In this document: positions 47,351-59,186 of the stretch, in pieces
Numbering within the stretch: the stretch's first letter is position 1
Layout of the letters: each line of letters opens with the position of its first letter
Source: Conus ventricosus
Taxonomy: Eukaryota > Mollusca > Gastropoda > Neogastropoda > Conidae
Direction of reading: 5' to 3'
NCBI GenBank assembly: GCA_018398815.1
Contig: CM031615.1
Location: 55,796,556-55,860,555 of the forward strand
DNA: 64,000 bases
Notes under the pieces: generated by a model
Seen by the model: only the letters and a program-made list of their open reading frames with translations
Database searches by the model: none
What the model was told of the DNA's origin: nothing
Translations under genes and position numbers: made by a program

Positions 47351-50300
47351 CCCCAGGATGCAATGAAACTGGGGTGGTCATCCAATTTCTCAGCCTGGCT
47401 CTGGAAATCAACCCCTGCTGTGAGTTGAGGGGTTATTATCAAGCTGTGGTGCCGTTAGATTGGGCATCACTGAATGGAAGCAAAGTGACCAAAACACTGT
47501 GCTGGATCTCCTCCATCAGCCTGACACCGACAGTTTCCTATAAACTACTGAGTATGGGACTGCTGCAGAAGTCTTGGTGAGGCTGTGTATGTAATTTGGA
47601 TGAAAGTAATACCACTGGTTAGCCATGGAAGATGGGCACATAGAAGACAAAATAAGATAAACCAACAATACTATCATTTGGAAATAAGTAAGGAAAAAAA
47701 AATACACTCACATACATACACAAATCTTAAATCAGACCTGGAAATGATTAAAAAGCACAGCAACTTCTATTCCCATAACCAGACGAACACATTTGTAGCT
47801 CTGTGCCCTGCTCTCATTGTGGGAGATCAAAGTTATTGAACTTTTTGATCAAATGCTACCCCAAACAAGGCTTGCTTGGAATGAAAGCTTACAACACACA
47901 TTGCTTGCTCGCTTGATCTCTTGGGCACTGGCACCTCTCTTCTTTGGGAACATCTTTCAGCACTGTCTCTATGTGTGCTCCGCACCCTGGAACAAAAGTA
48001 TTGTTCATCCGTTATTGCAGTCTCTTTTTACTACAGTTCAAGGGTTGACAGCCATGTTCATTCAAGATCTTAATCACATCTTAACAATACATACATCAAA
48101 TGCACATTTTCATTTGTCACTATCACAGTTTCACGTCACTATAAAGCGTATTACTCTACAGACTGCTAGTAAAATATGATTCTCCAGAACAAAATCAGTC
48201 TGACGTCACAATTTTAATTTTTACACTTCCTATAGTTAACAAGCGCATGATAATGAAATACTCATAACAATCACCCTTACCTCCACTGTAGACTGGGTAA
48301 AAGTATTCTCGTACAACAGCATTATTCCACTTTGGTTTAATACTCTTAGTTTGCATAATATGCTTTCTCAGGTGGATATATTACTGATTGCTGCAGCCAA
48401 ACAACCACATGTCTGACCATATCTTAAGATGAAGGTAGTCATAGTCATAAATTACAGAAAAAACCAGAGGGATAACACTTTTTTTTCAATTCATGTAATC
48501 TATAAAGTAAAGCACATAGGACACACCTGTATTGTAAATGTTTGCAAGTCTTAGGGAGCCATTAAATGTATTCATGCACATAGCTGCCTTGAACACTTAA
48601 AATAAACACTTTAAATAAATAAATAAATCACAAACTGAAAATCAACTGTGCACCTTTCTTGACCATTCAACAATGTCATATTCAACACAAGGCATCAACA
48701 ACCTTAGAGTAATGTTTTCTCCTGCACTGCTTTCTTAACCATTCAATGTTGTTCACTTGTTATCACATTTAACATCAACAGTCATAGGGTACAGGTTTCA
48801 GAGGAGACGGAAGCTTGCACAGGCCAATCAATCACCAAATTTTCTTCCTCCTATTATACAGTTAAATATCGATTTGCTAATGACTTGATCTGGCATGACT
48901 TGGGCCCTGCGAGTGTTTTCTCATTACCGTAACCCACCAAACGCTCGAACAGACTGCAGGATCCTTAACATGCAGTGTATGAAAACAGTTGGGGCACAAA
49001 CACATCTACACATGGAAGGCTGGAAAATAACTCTAGATCCACTCTTCTCTGGCCATGCGCTGCTGGGATTTGAACCTGACAACCTGACACTGGGAACCAC
49101 TCTCACCTCTCCGCTGTCAACTCTGCATTTTTTTTTTCTCATCTTATACAACATGGGTTACAAAAAAAAAAAAATTGTAAAAAAAAGCAAACAATTCTTA
49201 TGTAACATTTCCTTTTTTTCGTGCAATGATTTAAATGGTAACTGGTTACCAATGTTACACTCATCACATTTTGTCGACACACATATGAATGCGTTATAAG
49301 CACCTACATTAGCGTGAGTTTTGTTCTTAAAAATGTTAAGGATGAAAAAAATAGTTTAAACTTTCTTCATCCTGCAGTTTTAGAGAACATATTTCTCTTC
49401 TGGTGAGCATGTTCCGAACGGTTACTGTTAGGAGGAGTTACTCAACTTAAACTAGTACAATGTAGCAAGGAGCACTGACCTTTCCAAGTTGGTCTGCCGC
49501 ACTTTTTGCACGTCACCTTGAAACACATGTTGGTTTTCTAATACTTAAGCTGCCAAACTGTGCTGAAAAAAAAGAAGAAAAAAAAATCAACATAGGCTTG
49601 TACAGACATCTCTTGTTATTGACACAAATTCTAAATGAAGTGTTTTCCCTACACTCTAGAGAAGTTCATTTATATACCCAGCACTTGCACATTCACACAC
49701 ACACACACACTCTACCTTACCTGGTCAGTCCAGACTCTGGCTTGGGGGTTTCGTCAGGATTCTTTCCCAAGCCCTTCACTGGCATGAACTACCAAGTTGA
49801 GTCTGTCACTGTCACTCAGTGTCAGTCTCCGGGCCCAGCAGTGGTACTGTCAAAGCCGTCCTAGCCGTTGTAACCGTCTACGGCTGTTCTGTCGCAGTGC
49901 TACAGCTAAACTGTCTCCTGCTACATAAATCTATCCAAATTTCAATGCTGAAAGCCACCAGGCTGTTACAAAAATTCTGGCCCTTTTAAAAGCTACAGAC
50001 AGCTGCAAATACAATTAAAACGTGAATCAAAGAGGACTGTAGAATGAAAGTGCCACTAGCCAGGACAGCATACAGGTTTACTGTAAAGAAGTTCAACTGC
50101 ACTTATAAAGTACTCTACATCTATAGTCAAATAAGGGTCACCTGATATTTTGTAATCAATACTGATCATGTAATTAAAAGTACAGATGACATAATTTGAC
50201 TGCTGATCAGCATAGTAATAGTAGCCACTGATAGGAGAATTTTAAACAAATATAATGATTTTCTTATCTACATCTTCATTGGCTATATATGTCAACAAGG

Positions 50301-50789
50301 GTTTTGTTTGGTACAGATATAATGAGATTTTCATCTTGCTGAAAGAAAACAGGGCTCAACTGGATTCAGGTTATTCAGCAAATCCTGCACAAAGTGGCTT
50401 TCCTCTGTGCAGAATCCTTGAATCAGTTTTAGGTATAGGTATAGGTAGTGAGGCTTGCTGCGTAAGCCTTTTGGCTTTTATAATGTCTCTTCTTTACATA
50501 CACATTTGGGTCTAGCTATTGCATGCATTTACTTATAATTTATTGTCTCAGTCAAAATCAAACATTTTAGTAAATTATTTTAGAATAATTATCATGGAGG
50601 ATCTTAAAGAAGTGCACATTTGTTTTATATTTGTTCTAAGTGCATTCCAAGAATGGTAGCTCGATTAGTATGAGAATTTTCTTAAATTTATACGTGAATG
50701 TTCAGGGTACAAATTACTATCTGATCCTCTGGTAGATGATATTGGATGCCTTTTAAAAAAGGAGTCAGGATTTATATGATATGTTATTA
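47351..50789. other. Unassigned interval with one tRNA-like SINE head
   Basis: At 49028-49130 the minus strand has a B-box, GGTTCAAATCCC (49065-49076), preceded by a GAGAGGTGAGAGTGG stretch, probably a SINE head. (AC)n lies at about 49694. No gene is recognised elsewhere. Confidence 0.4.
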
Positions 50790-52040
50790 ATAATTTTTTA
50801 CATCTGTATCATATCTGCTCTAAAGCGGCGGTGTTTTAATGAAGGCAAATTCAAATGTTTTAAATGTTCCTCATATGTTAAATTTGATTGACCTGGTACC
50901 ATCCTAGTTGCTCTTCTCTGAACCTTCTCTAGAGGTATTGATTGTCCTTTTCAATCTGGGAAACTCCAGACAACGTTTGCATATTCCAGGTATGGTCTCA
51001 CCATTGTCTTGTAATGATTAAGGAACATATTTCTGTCTAAATAAGCGAAAGTTCTTATTATTATGCCAAAGCATCTGGTTTGCTTTACTTATAACAGCTT
51101 GTATATGTGCTTCGAATGATAATGATGCATCAAAAATTACCCCTAAATCCTTCTCTTCTTCGAAGCTTGCAATTTTAACCTTTCTTCCTTTCGTATTTGT
51201 CATTTCATAAGTATTTTTTTTTAATTTCTATTTCCAACATGCATGATTTTACATTTTAAGATATTAAAATGAAGTTGCCAATTTTCAGACCATTTCCCTA
51301 AGCTACTTATGTCATCTTGTATTTCGTCTTTGTTTTGTTGTAGAATTGTGCAGCTTCGTATCGTCCATAAAATTTTTGCATGGACTAGTAGCTGACTCTG
51401 GTAAATCCTTTATGTACAGAGTAAAAAGTACAGGACCCAAGATACTACCCTGGGGTATTCCGCTTGTCACTTTCTCAACTGATAAGAATTTATTTCCTAC
51501 CCTAACCCTTTGTTCTGTATTCTTAAGGAAATCTTCAATCCAATTCAGTACATTACCTGTTATTCCATAACCTCTTAGTTTATATATAAGTCTTAAATGG
51601 GGAACCGAATCAAACGCTTTGCGAAAATCAAAATAAAGTATGTCTACATCCTTCATCTAGCATCTTTGTCAAGTCATCAGTCACCTCAATAAGCTGTGTG
51701 ACGCAAGAACTGAGTTTCCTGAAACCATGTTGATTATCTGCAAGCAAATCAAGATCTACCAAATGGTTTACTAGAAAGATTCAAATACCTTGCACACCAC
51801 ACATGTCAGATTCACAGGTCTATAATTTTCTGGGTCAGTTTTTTTCCTTTTTTAAATATAGCCACTACATTTGATATTTTCCAGTCCTGTGGCATGCAGC
51901 CTTCTTTTATTAAAGAGAAAACCTAATGGTTTGCTTAGTTAGTTACCTACTTCCTTAAGAACTCTTGGGGGATTTGATCAGGTCCTACCACTTTCTTCGG
52001 TTTTAAATCTTTTGATTTGCTACAAATGGCCTCCGAGTTA
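50790..52040 (-). mobile_element. CR1-like LINE ORF2 fragment: reverse transcriptase and C-terminus
   Basis: The minus-strand order is DILYFDFRKAFDSVPH and VTSGIPQGSILGPVLFTLYI (51312-51656), then NFMDDTKLH, where FMDD replaces the usual FADD. It continues with FEEEKDLGVIFDASLSFEAH (51018-51203) and, after frame changes, a C-terminal stretch with LKHRRFRADMIQMYK (about 50830). It lacks endonuclease and is frameshifted. Motifs are closest to the fragments at 861-1240 and 17.8-19.0 kb. Confidence 0.88.
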
Positions 52041-52240
52041 CAAGAATCTCAGTTTGTTTGCTATTTAATCCACAATCGACCACATTATGACAAAACCACA
52101 TACAAAATGTTTGCTGCTGACTCAAAGATAGGCTCCACAACACAGAAAGCTGAGATAAGTGCACTAGCTTAATTCTGCTGTGATATGCACTGCCGCAATC
52201 CGTAGTACTAGATCAGTCTAAAAAAATTATTATTCCGCAG

Positions 52241-52492
52241 TGGACTTCTTTTTCTTCCTTAAAAGCTGGTGCACTCAAAAATGAGTAGGTCACCAGCACG
52301 CACGTTAAACAAAAAGAGAATGTGACTCAGCCTGTTGGCCCCTGGAGCAAAATTTGGCAACAAGGGGTCGCACATGATATTTAATAGGTTAAAAGCAATG
52401 GCCAGGTTAAGGCCTAGGTAACATAAAATATATGCGGAAGTTAAAATAGAGAAGTCAATCAATATGCAGATATCAAGATTGTCTTATCAATT

Positions 52493-52498
<6 letters not shown>
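52241..52498 (-). mobile_element. 3' end of a LINE (continuation of 53345-53792)
   Basis: The reverse complement of the family 3' UTR at 22590-22829 ends in (GAA)n on the minus strand at about 52245. Together with 53345-53792 it forms one LINE 3' segment split by a SINE. Confidence 0.88.
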
Positions 52499-52529
<31 letters not shown>

Positions 52530-53344
52530 CCCAACCTCTGCGCCACCTCAGAGGCAGTGCACCCATGCTGCTCACTCCAACACCCCATCTGCAGCCACAG
52601 CCCGGTCGGCCCCGCCGCAGCCCCGGCACTCCACAGGGAGCAGTCAATGTCAAGTCGTCAAGAGGCAACCCACCGGAGGAGACACTGCACTGCTGCCGAG
52701 TCACTTCGGTTGTGTTCAGTGGCGCCTGCTCTGATCTAACATACGCAGGACACCACCTACTAAGCCCCCTACGGACGACAATAATCGCTTAGTCTCGGAG
52801 CCGGCGTGAGTGAGCTCTCCCTCGGAGGGTGCCACCACGTCTATCCAATGACAGCCCCCATGGACTCGCCCATACTGGTGACCCCGATGGAACCAAACCA
52901 AGGCCACAGACGCAGAGAGACCATCGAAACTGAGAGCAGGGCATGAAGGGCCACAGAACTTGAGACATTTTCTTTATACTGATCGATGAGAATGAGGATG
53001 ATTAAGATGATGCTACGGATTTCCATTTTGGTCCGAGACTACATGACAGGGCTGTACTCTACGCTTCCTTTCATAATATATCCCGGCGTCAACCAGGCCC
53101 GAGAGGTACAGGCACCTGCAGTGTTGGTCAGGAAATTTGAGCAACACTCTCACAAACGCATCCATGAAGTGGATGAAACTCGACTGTGTGGTCCCAGTCT
53201 TCCCAACCGAGTCCGCAGCAGACTCAACTCTGGGTAGGAGCCGGTACAGGCAGAAAAACCCACATGACTCTGATGGGATTTGAACCTACGACCTCCAAGC
53301 TGGGAGTCCGTGATGCTAACCACTTCGCCACGGCGGCTGGTATG
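52499..53344 (-). mobile_element. Complete long tRNA-headed SINE, 846 bp, with 10-bp target duplication
   Basis: On the minus strand it begins with a tRNA-like head (A-box TGGCGAAGTGG at 53320-53330, B-box GGTTCAAATCCC at 53275-53286). A unique body of about 700 bp follows, and it ends with a 26-base A tail (T run 52499-52524). The duplication AATTTGATTT lies at 52489-52498 and 53345-53354, inside the LINE 3' sequence. There is no coding capacity. The parts repeat at 23.4, 45.7, 56.0 and 59.6 kb. The length is well above that of ordinary tRNA SINEs (roughly 150-500 bp). Confidence 0.88.
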
Positions 53345-53792
53345 AATTTGATTTCTAAAAGCGACTGCATTTGTGGCAATCTTGATGGCACCCGGCAGCG
53401 AGTTCCACAGCCTTACAGAACTAGGATAAAACATGTAAATGGCTGTCAATATTTGATGCAGGTATAGCATAACATTGACCGCCACTCCTGGTGCTACTTT
53501 TATTAAATACTAGTTGTTCCATTGGGATAACAATTAGTTTAGCTCTGCCTTTGAAGAAGGTATTAAGTTTAATAAAGGCTCTTCTCTCTTCTAAGGGTTT
53601 CCATTCTAATTTCCTCATGCTCTTCCTAGTATTCCCTTTCTCGCTGATATGGTTCCCTATTACGAACCGTGCTGCTCTTTTCTGAATCTTTTCGAGGTTA
53701 TCAATAAGATTGTAAGGATCCCAGACTGAGCAACCATATTCCAGTACTGGTCTAACCAGTGTTTTATAGCAGTCGTCCTTAACCTTTTGGGG
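53345..53792 (-). mobile_element. LINE ORF2 C-terminal fragment, split by the SINE
   Basis: Minus-strand reading gives KTLVRPVLEYGCSVWDPYNL, then KRAARFVIGNHISEKGNT and SSTRSGGQCYAIPASNIDSH, matching the family at 21.6-22.6 kb. The end of the frame continues into 52498 after removal of the SINE. The 5' boundary at 53792 joins the 495-bp repeat array. Confidence 0.9.
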
Positions 53793-53925
53793 CAAAATCG
53801 GAAATGAAATGAGGTAGGAAACAGTAAACGATAAACAGTAAACAAGTGGGGTATGTTTTGCTCCCATAAGGAAACCTAACACAGAGTAACTTTTATTCAA
53901 GACTGGCACAGCCTTTTAAACTTGA
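53793..53925. repeat. First, partial unit of the 495-bp tandem array
   Basis: AAATCGGAAATGAAATGAGG to CAGCCTTTTAAACTTGA matches the end of the units at 55238-55370 and 55733-55863. It is separated from the rest of the array by the Penelope-like insertion. Confidence 0.9.
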
Positions 53926-54215
53926 GCCGCAACATCATATATGCCATCCACTGCCAGCTGTGTGGCAAGATCTACATAGGGGAAACGTCACGCACACTTG
54001 AAACACGCATCTCTGAACACCTGGCTGATATCCGCCACCACCGACCCAAACCCGTCGCCCTACACTTCAACCACACCCAACACAACATCGACCATGTCAA
54101 AGTTATGGCACTCTGGCAGTCACAGAGTGACAGCTTTGAACGCACAACTCAAGAATCCTATCTCATTGCCAAACTGGGCACACTACACCCCCAAGGCATC
54201 AATATCCAACAATAA
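53926..54215 (+). pseudogene. GIY-YIG endonuclease domain of a Penelope-like element (C-terminal piece)
   Basis: The frame reads NIIYAIHCQLCGKIYIGETS, then RTLETRISEHLADIRHH and ESYLIAKLGTLHPQGIN to a stop at 54213-54215. The (I)IY...YIG pair, the catalytic Arg in R-x-SEHL, the C-x2-C between the two motifs and the Glu in ESYLI all match Penelope-type GIY-YIG domains. The domain nicks DNA to prime reverse transcription at insertion. The upstream reverse transcriptase is missing because the copy is 5'-truncated at 53926. The frame itself is intact over about 95 codons. Confidence 0.92.
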
Positions 54216-54753
54216 CCAAACACACATACCCACCACTTCCACATCAGTTGGCAATATCCCCTACCAACACACACACATACACACACACATACATACACCA
54301 CCACCACATCCCCTTCACTCACTTCATACAGTAGTTACAGCAACCCTCCATCTATTTAATCCTAATTTTGTTTTATCCTTCCCCTTAAATTCCCCCCCCC
54401 ACCTTTTTTTTTTTTTTTTTCCCTCAGTTTCCCCTCCCCCCCCCCCCCCCCCCCCCCCTCCCCCCTTCTTCCCCTTACCATTATTATCAATCCACCATTA
54501 TCACAACCATCACAAGGATACCACACCATCCCAATAAACTAGACACACAACCCTATCATATCACACACACACACACCTCCCCCGACGCACCCCCCCCCCC
54601 CCCCCCTCCGTTTCCTCTCCCATAATCCCCCTGGCCCCATGTCATTTCCGCCCACCGACCGCATGGCCGACAACGGATGAGTCATTTTTTCTTTCTTCTT
54701 TTTTCGTTCTTTGTCTGTACTGTCCCACATGTTAATGTGATTTATTTTTTCGC

Positions 54754-54790
54754 CTGAAGAAGACCCAAGTGGTTGAAATGCATCGTGTCT
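54754..54790 (+). ncRNA. Candidate hammerhead ribozyme core in the Penelope-like 3' end
   Basis: CTGAAGA (54754-54760) fits the CUGANGA core, and GACC/GGTT can form stem II with a CAAGT loop. GAAA (54775-54778) follows. Hammerhead motifs are established features of Penelope-like elements. One A is left unpaired at the base of stem II and stems I and III are not convincingly paired, so activity is doubtful. Confidence 0.4.
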
Positions 54791-54851
54791 TGTCATGTGC
54801 TTTGTTTGTCAATGTCATTGGCGGTAAGTTCTAAACAAACTCTATTTCTAA

Positions 54852-55990
54852 CTTTTAAACTTGAATAAAGTCAGACAAATACATAGACGAACAATCTAAT
54901 AGTGGGGGGGAAACTGGCGCAGGCCAACAACTGAACTGTCTGGCAAAGATTTGGACTTGACGGGAGGGGAGGGGAGAGGGGAGTTTGAAGATGGAGAAAC
55001 TGGGAAAATGAAATTTAAAAAAAAATAAATAAATAAAAAATAAAAAAAATATGTTAAACGAAAGTGTGGGGAGGAAAAAAAGTTGCTGTAAAACTAAAGA
55101 CATTATGCAAATAATATAAAATGTAGGGGACAGTCTTTGAGCCTACGCCTGAGGATCCACCAAAAGATGCAAGGGAGATCAAAAGACAAACACACAGACG
55201 GACAGAAACAAATACAAATAACCTCAATTTAATCAAAGCAAAATCGGAAATGAAATGAGGTAGGGAACAGTAAATGATAAACAGTAAACAAGTGGGGTAT
55301 GTTTTGCTCCCATAAGGAAACCTAACACAGAGTAACTTTTATTCAAGACTGGCACAGCCTTTTAAACTTGAATAAAGTCAGACAAATACATAGACGAACA
55401 ATCTAATAGTGGGGGAAAAACTGGCGCAGGCCAACAACTGAACTGTCTAGCAAAGATTTGGACTTGAGGGGAGGGGAGGGGAGAGGGGAGTTTGAAGATG
55501 GAGAAACTGGGAAAATGAAATTTAAAAAAAAAAAAAAAAAAAAAAGTTAAACGAAAGTGTGGGGAGGAAAAAAAGTTGCTGTAAAACTAAAGACATTATG
55601 CAAATAATATAAAATGTAGGGGACAGTCTTTGAGCCTACGCCTGAGGATCCACCCAAAGATGCAAGGGAGATCAAAAGGCAAACACACAGACGGACAGAA
55701 ACAAATACAAATAACCTCAATTTAATCAAAGCAAAATCGGAAATGAAATGAGGTAGGGAACAGTAAACGATAAACAGTAAACAAGTGGGGTATGTTTTGC
55801 TCCCATAAAGAAACCTAACACAGAGTAACTTTTATTCAAGACTGGCACAGCCTTTTAAACTTGAATAAAGTCAGACAAATACATAGACGAACAATCTAAT
55901 AGTGGGGGAAAAACTGGCGCAGGCCAACAACTGAACTGTCTGGCAAAGATTTGGACTTGAGGGGAGGGGAGGGGAGAGGGAGTTTGAAGA
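54852..55990. repeat. Tandem array of about 495-bp units
   Basis: Units begin with CTTTTAAACTTGAATAAAG at 54852, 55359 and 55852 (the last is cut at about 55990). The first two are nearly identical, differing mainly in the A-rich tract (55015-55050 versus 55520-55545). Each holds GGGAGGGGAGGGGAGAGGG and a run of A. No gene is conserved. Confidence 0.92.
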
Positions 55991-56037
55991 AGGCTGTGCC
56001 CATCTTGAATAAAAGTTACTCTGTGTTAGGTTTCCTG
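55991..56037. repeat. Inverted copy of the array unit's end
   Basis: AGGCTGTGCC..ATCTTGAATAAAAGTTACTC to GGTTTCCT is the reverse complement of 55803-55853. The array thus ends in an inverted repeat before the next SINE. Confidence 0.88.
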
Positions 56038-56045
56038 TGTGTTAG

Positions 56046-56850
56046 GCACCCACGCCGCTCATTCCGACACCCCGTCCACAGCCACAGCCTGGTCGGCCCC
56101 GCCGCAGCCCAGGCACCGGCAATCCACAGGGAGCAGTCAATGTCGAGTCGTCAAGAGGCATCCCACCGGAGAAGACACTGCACTGCTGCCGAGTCACTTC
56201 GGTGGTGTTCAGTGGCGCCTGTTCTGATCTAACATACACAGGACACCACCTACTAAGCCCCCTACTGACGACAATAATTGCTTAGTTGCGGAGCCGGCGT
56301 GAGTGAGCTCTCCCTCGGAGGGCGCCACCACGCCCGTCCAACGACAGCCCCCATGGACTCGCCGATACCGGTGACCCCGACGGAACCAAACCAAGGCCAC
56401 AGACGTGGAGAGGACATCGAAACTGAGGTCACCATGAGAGCAGGGCATGAAGGGCCACAGAATTTAAGACTTTTTTTTTTTAATGCTGATCGATGAGAAT
56501 GAGGATGATTAAGATGATGCTACGGATTTCCATTTCGGTCTGAGACTACATGACAGGGCTGTACTCTACGCTTCCTTTCATAATATATCCCCGGCGTCAA
56601 CCAGACCCGAGAGATACAGACACCTGCAGTGTTGGTCAGGAAATTTGAGCAACACTCTCAGAAACGCATCCATTAAGTGGATGAAACTCGACTGTGTGGT
56701 CCCAGTCTTCCCAACTGAGTCCGCAGCAAACTCAACTCTGGGTAGGAGCCGGTCGGGGCAGAAAAACCCACATGACTCTGATGGATTCGATACCACGACC
56801 TTTCCCAGCCGGGAGTCCGCGAGAGTTAACACTTCGCACGTGCGGCTGGT
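56046..56850 (-). mobile_element. Second copy of the long SINE, no A tail
   Basis: Aligns to 52555-53340 throughout, about 90% identical by eye. The tRNA head at 56785-56850 is damaged (small indels in the A-box and B-box region). The 3' A tail is absent. Confidence 0.88.
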
Positions 56851-57205
56851 GGACGTGCCTTTTTCTGGCTTATTTTAATGACTTGCCTGATCAGCTCACC
56901 TCCAGACTCGCCTGTTTGCAGACGACACTGTGCAATCTATAGACTCGTCATGTAAAACCAGGGCCCGCCAGATGACAACAAGCCTCCAGACACTGCTGAA
57001 GTGGAGAAGAGCTGGGTTATGGAGTTCATCCTGGAAGTGTACAACTCTGCGGTTGACAAAGAAAGAGACGACCACTGGCCAGCGTAAAATTACATCTATA
57101 TGGACTTACTCTCGATGTGGTTACTTTGCCAAAGTAACTGAGTACATCCACGACGACCTTAGGGTGGGCCTGGGGGAAAACAAAACAATAAAATAGTATC
57201 TGTGT
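56851..57205 (+). mobile_element. LINE reverse transcriptase fragment (copy A)
   Basis: A plus-strand stretch shows YFNDLPDQLTSR, then after a one-base change RLFADDT, the polymerase motif at about 56915. Further downstream frames encode the RT thumb and are frameshifted. Copy B (60196-60560) preserves the continuation SAKYLGV and LSWDKHINSICVN. Jockey/RTE-like; clade uncertain. Confidence 0.75.
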
Positions 57206-59186
57206 CAACCTTCTGGTGATGTCGATGGAGGGAAGGACTAGCGCACAGCCCAAAACACAATCACTGCTTGTTAACAATCTCATTCTTTATCATGCATTTC
57301 GTCACATCAAACCACTAGTAATGTCTATAACTTTACTAACATGATCATAGAACGAAACATCAATGCATTTGCGTATCAATGGAAATAATAAACATTCTCT
57401 CCGTTCCTGAACCTTCACTAAAATCATTTATCTAAAATCATTAAACTAACCCGGGGTATAAATAGATTTCTACTTACTGGCCAGGTATGATCTTAATATT
57501 CAGAATCACTGTCTTTTCTTTTCTTTTTTTTTTTTTCACTGTCACTTTTTCACAAACACGACACAACTGCTGGCCTGGTGTTGTTCTGTGGCGCCTGGGT
57601 CAGGTGAGGGACTGTTGGCGTTGTGGTCTGTGGTTCGTGCTTGGCGAAGTGACGGCTGCCAGGTATGAGGTCGAACCCCGGTTAGGATTGATCAGTGACT
57701 ATCAACATTCGATCTGTTCTCCTTTCTTTCTTCCTGCATTAAACGCATTGCACTTCTCCTCTCTTTTCTAGTTGCTCATATCTAAATGGACATGTTGCTT
57801 TTCTTTTCTTTTTTTCTTTTTTTTCTTTTTCTTCTCATTAGTTAGCAACTCTCCTCTCTCTCCACATCCTCTCTCAGTCTTCCTCTGCTGATATCTCCAT
57901 GCTAATCTCTCATCTTGGTTCTCTTCTCTCCTCCTCATCTCTATGCTTTTCTCTCCTCCGAGATTACACTCGACCTCTCTTCTCTGTCTCTTCTGTTGTT
58001 CTCTCCTCGTTCTTCTCCCGTTATCTCACTCTCACATCCTTCTTATTGTGTTTCCGATTGTCAATAAGGGCGAGTACCATTGGTCGTATATTTTTACCCG
58101 AAGTTATCTCCCTCTAATTCCATTGGATATTCAAATCATGACAGTCACGCCTACACCTTACTCTCTGTGGTGGTCAATTGGTCATTTAATGATTAGCTAG
58201 ATTTCACCCCACCACCACTACCTTCCCCTTCTACTATGGGCCGTGTTTGGCTTATCGTGGACCTGGTCAGTGTAAATTGGCTAGATGAGTCTGGGTAGCT
58301 CCAAGACGTTGGCTGGCAGACCAATCGAGACATTCGGCCAGACGCTTAGTCGTCTGGCAGACAGTGCTGTCTCCACGAGAGCTAAAATAGCCTTTAATTG
58401 GCTGAGGCGACAGGTGAATGCGTCGGTCAGCTATTTAGTCCGGCTGGTTGGACAGACCGTCTCTGTGGAGGATGGATTAGCCTCCCCTTGCTTAAATGGC
58501 TGGATCCGAACTGGGCCGTCTCGTGGCGCCCAGATGTTTGCGTTAGAGCTTATGTCCAATGGAAGTGGGCGATGACCACGACTTGGTTGTGTTATTTTTG
58601 ACCGTGACAATTTCCCCCTTGCAAAAGACTATGCACCGCATTGTCTCAAAACAACGGTACAAAAAAAGACAACAACCGAATTTGCTGAACACAGCTACAC
58701 GTGCAAAGTTTGAAAAATACTTTACAACAACGGTTTTCAAATATTAAAATATATCATTAGTGAATACCACTCCAATGAGTTATCATTGACGTGCACTCTT
58801 GCGTTATTCAATTCATTTTATAACGACCTCTGTGCGCACTTATGCAATTCCCTACCTGCGGATTTGCCATTCTCTTTTCACAATTCTTATGAAAAGCACA
58901 ATATAATATGATTCACGATCCATGACACTTCACTGAGGAATCTCCATCCTCACTTATTGCAAATAATGCATTACTACACAAGACGACTGTATGCTCCAAG
59001 CATAACTACATTCACATGAACAAGTCTCACAAAGAAAATATGAACAAGTCTCACACAAAAATATGAACCATAGCCAAACTGGGAATGAACCCATATCAAT
59101 CAACATAACTGTATCAACACTATATTATCAACAAAGCACCCGGATATGACTGACTTCTCTGAGTTGCAGCTTGCTAGACTACCGGC
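57206..59186. other. Non-coding part of copy A, pyrimidine-rich
   Basis: 57520-57540 is a T-rich run, and 57727-58060 is almost all pyrimidine (CTCTCTCC, TTCTTTT). 58290-58560 is rich in short palindromes such as CAGACAGTGCTGTCT. It may be LTR or untranslated sequence of the adjacent Gypsy element. A 96-codon frame at 58285 is not recognised. Confidence 0.4.

Larger units (their letters stand above)
53926..54851 (+). mobile_element. 5'-truncated Penelope-like element, 926 bp, with 13-bp target duplication
   Basis: The insertion carries the C-terminal GIY-YIG endonuclease of a Penelope-like element and its 3' UTR. CTTTTAAACTTGA is duplicated at 53913-53925 and 54852-54864. The UTR includes C-rich homopolymers (54430-54458, 54589-54606) and a CCTGAAGAAGACC...GGTTGAAATG motif near its end. 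Confidence 0.88.

Noticed and set aside
53275..53340. Possible functional tRNA gene
   Set aside because: Good A and B boxes, but the anticodon arm does not fold cleanly and the sequence continues into a tailed, duplicated retroposon; it is a SINE head.
53150..53485. 111-residue minus-strand frame resembling a LINE protein end
   Set aside because: It is a chimera: the first part is LINE, the rest reads through the tRNA head of the inserted SINE.
53998..54537. 179-residue plus-strand frame rich in Thr, His and Pro
   Set aside because: It is out of frame with the clear GIY-YIG domain at 53926-54215, and its tail reads C- and T-homopolymers.
58285..58575. 96-residue plus-strand frame
   Set aside because: The equivalent in copy B is broken, no motif is recognised and the DNA is palindrome-rich; better read as non-coding element sequence.
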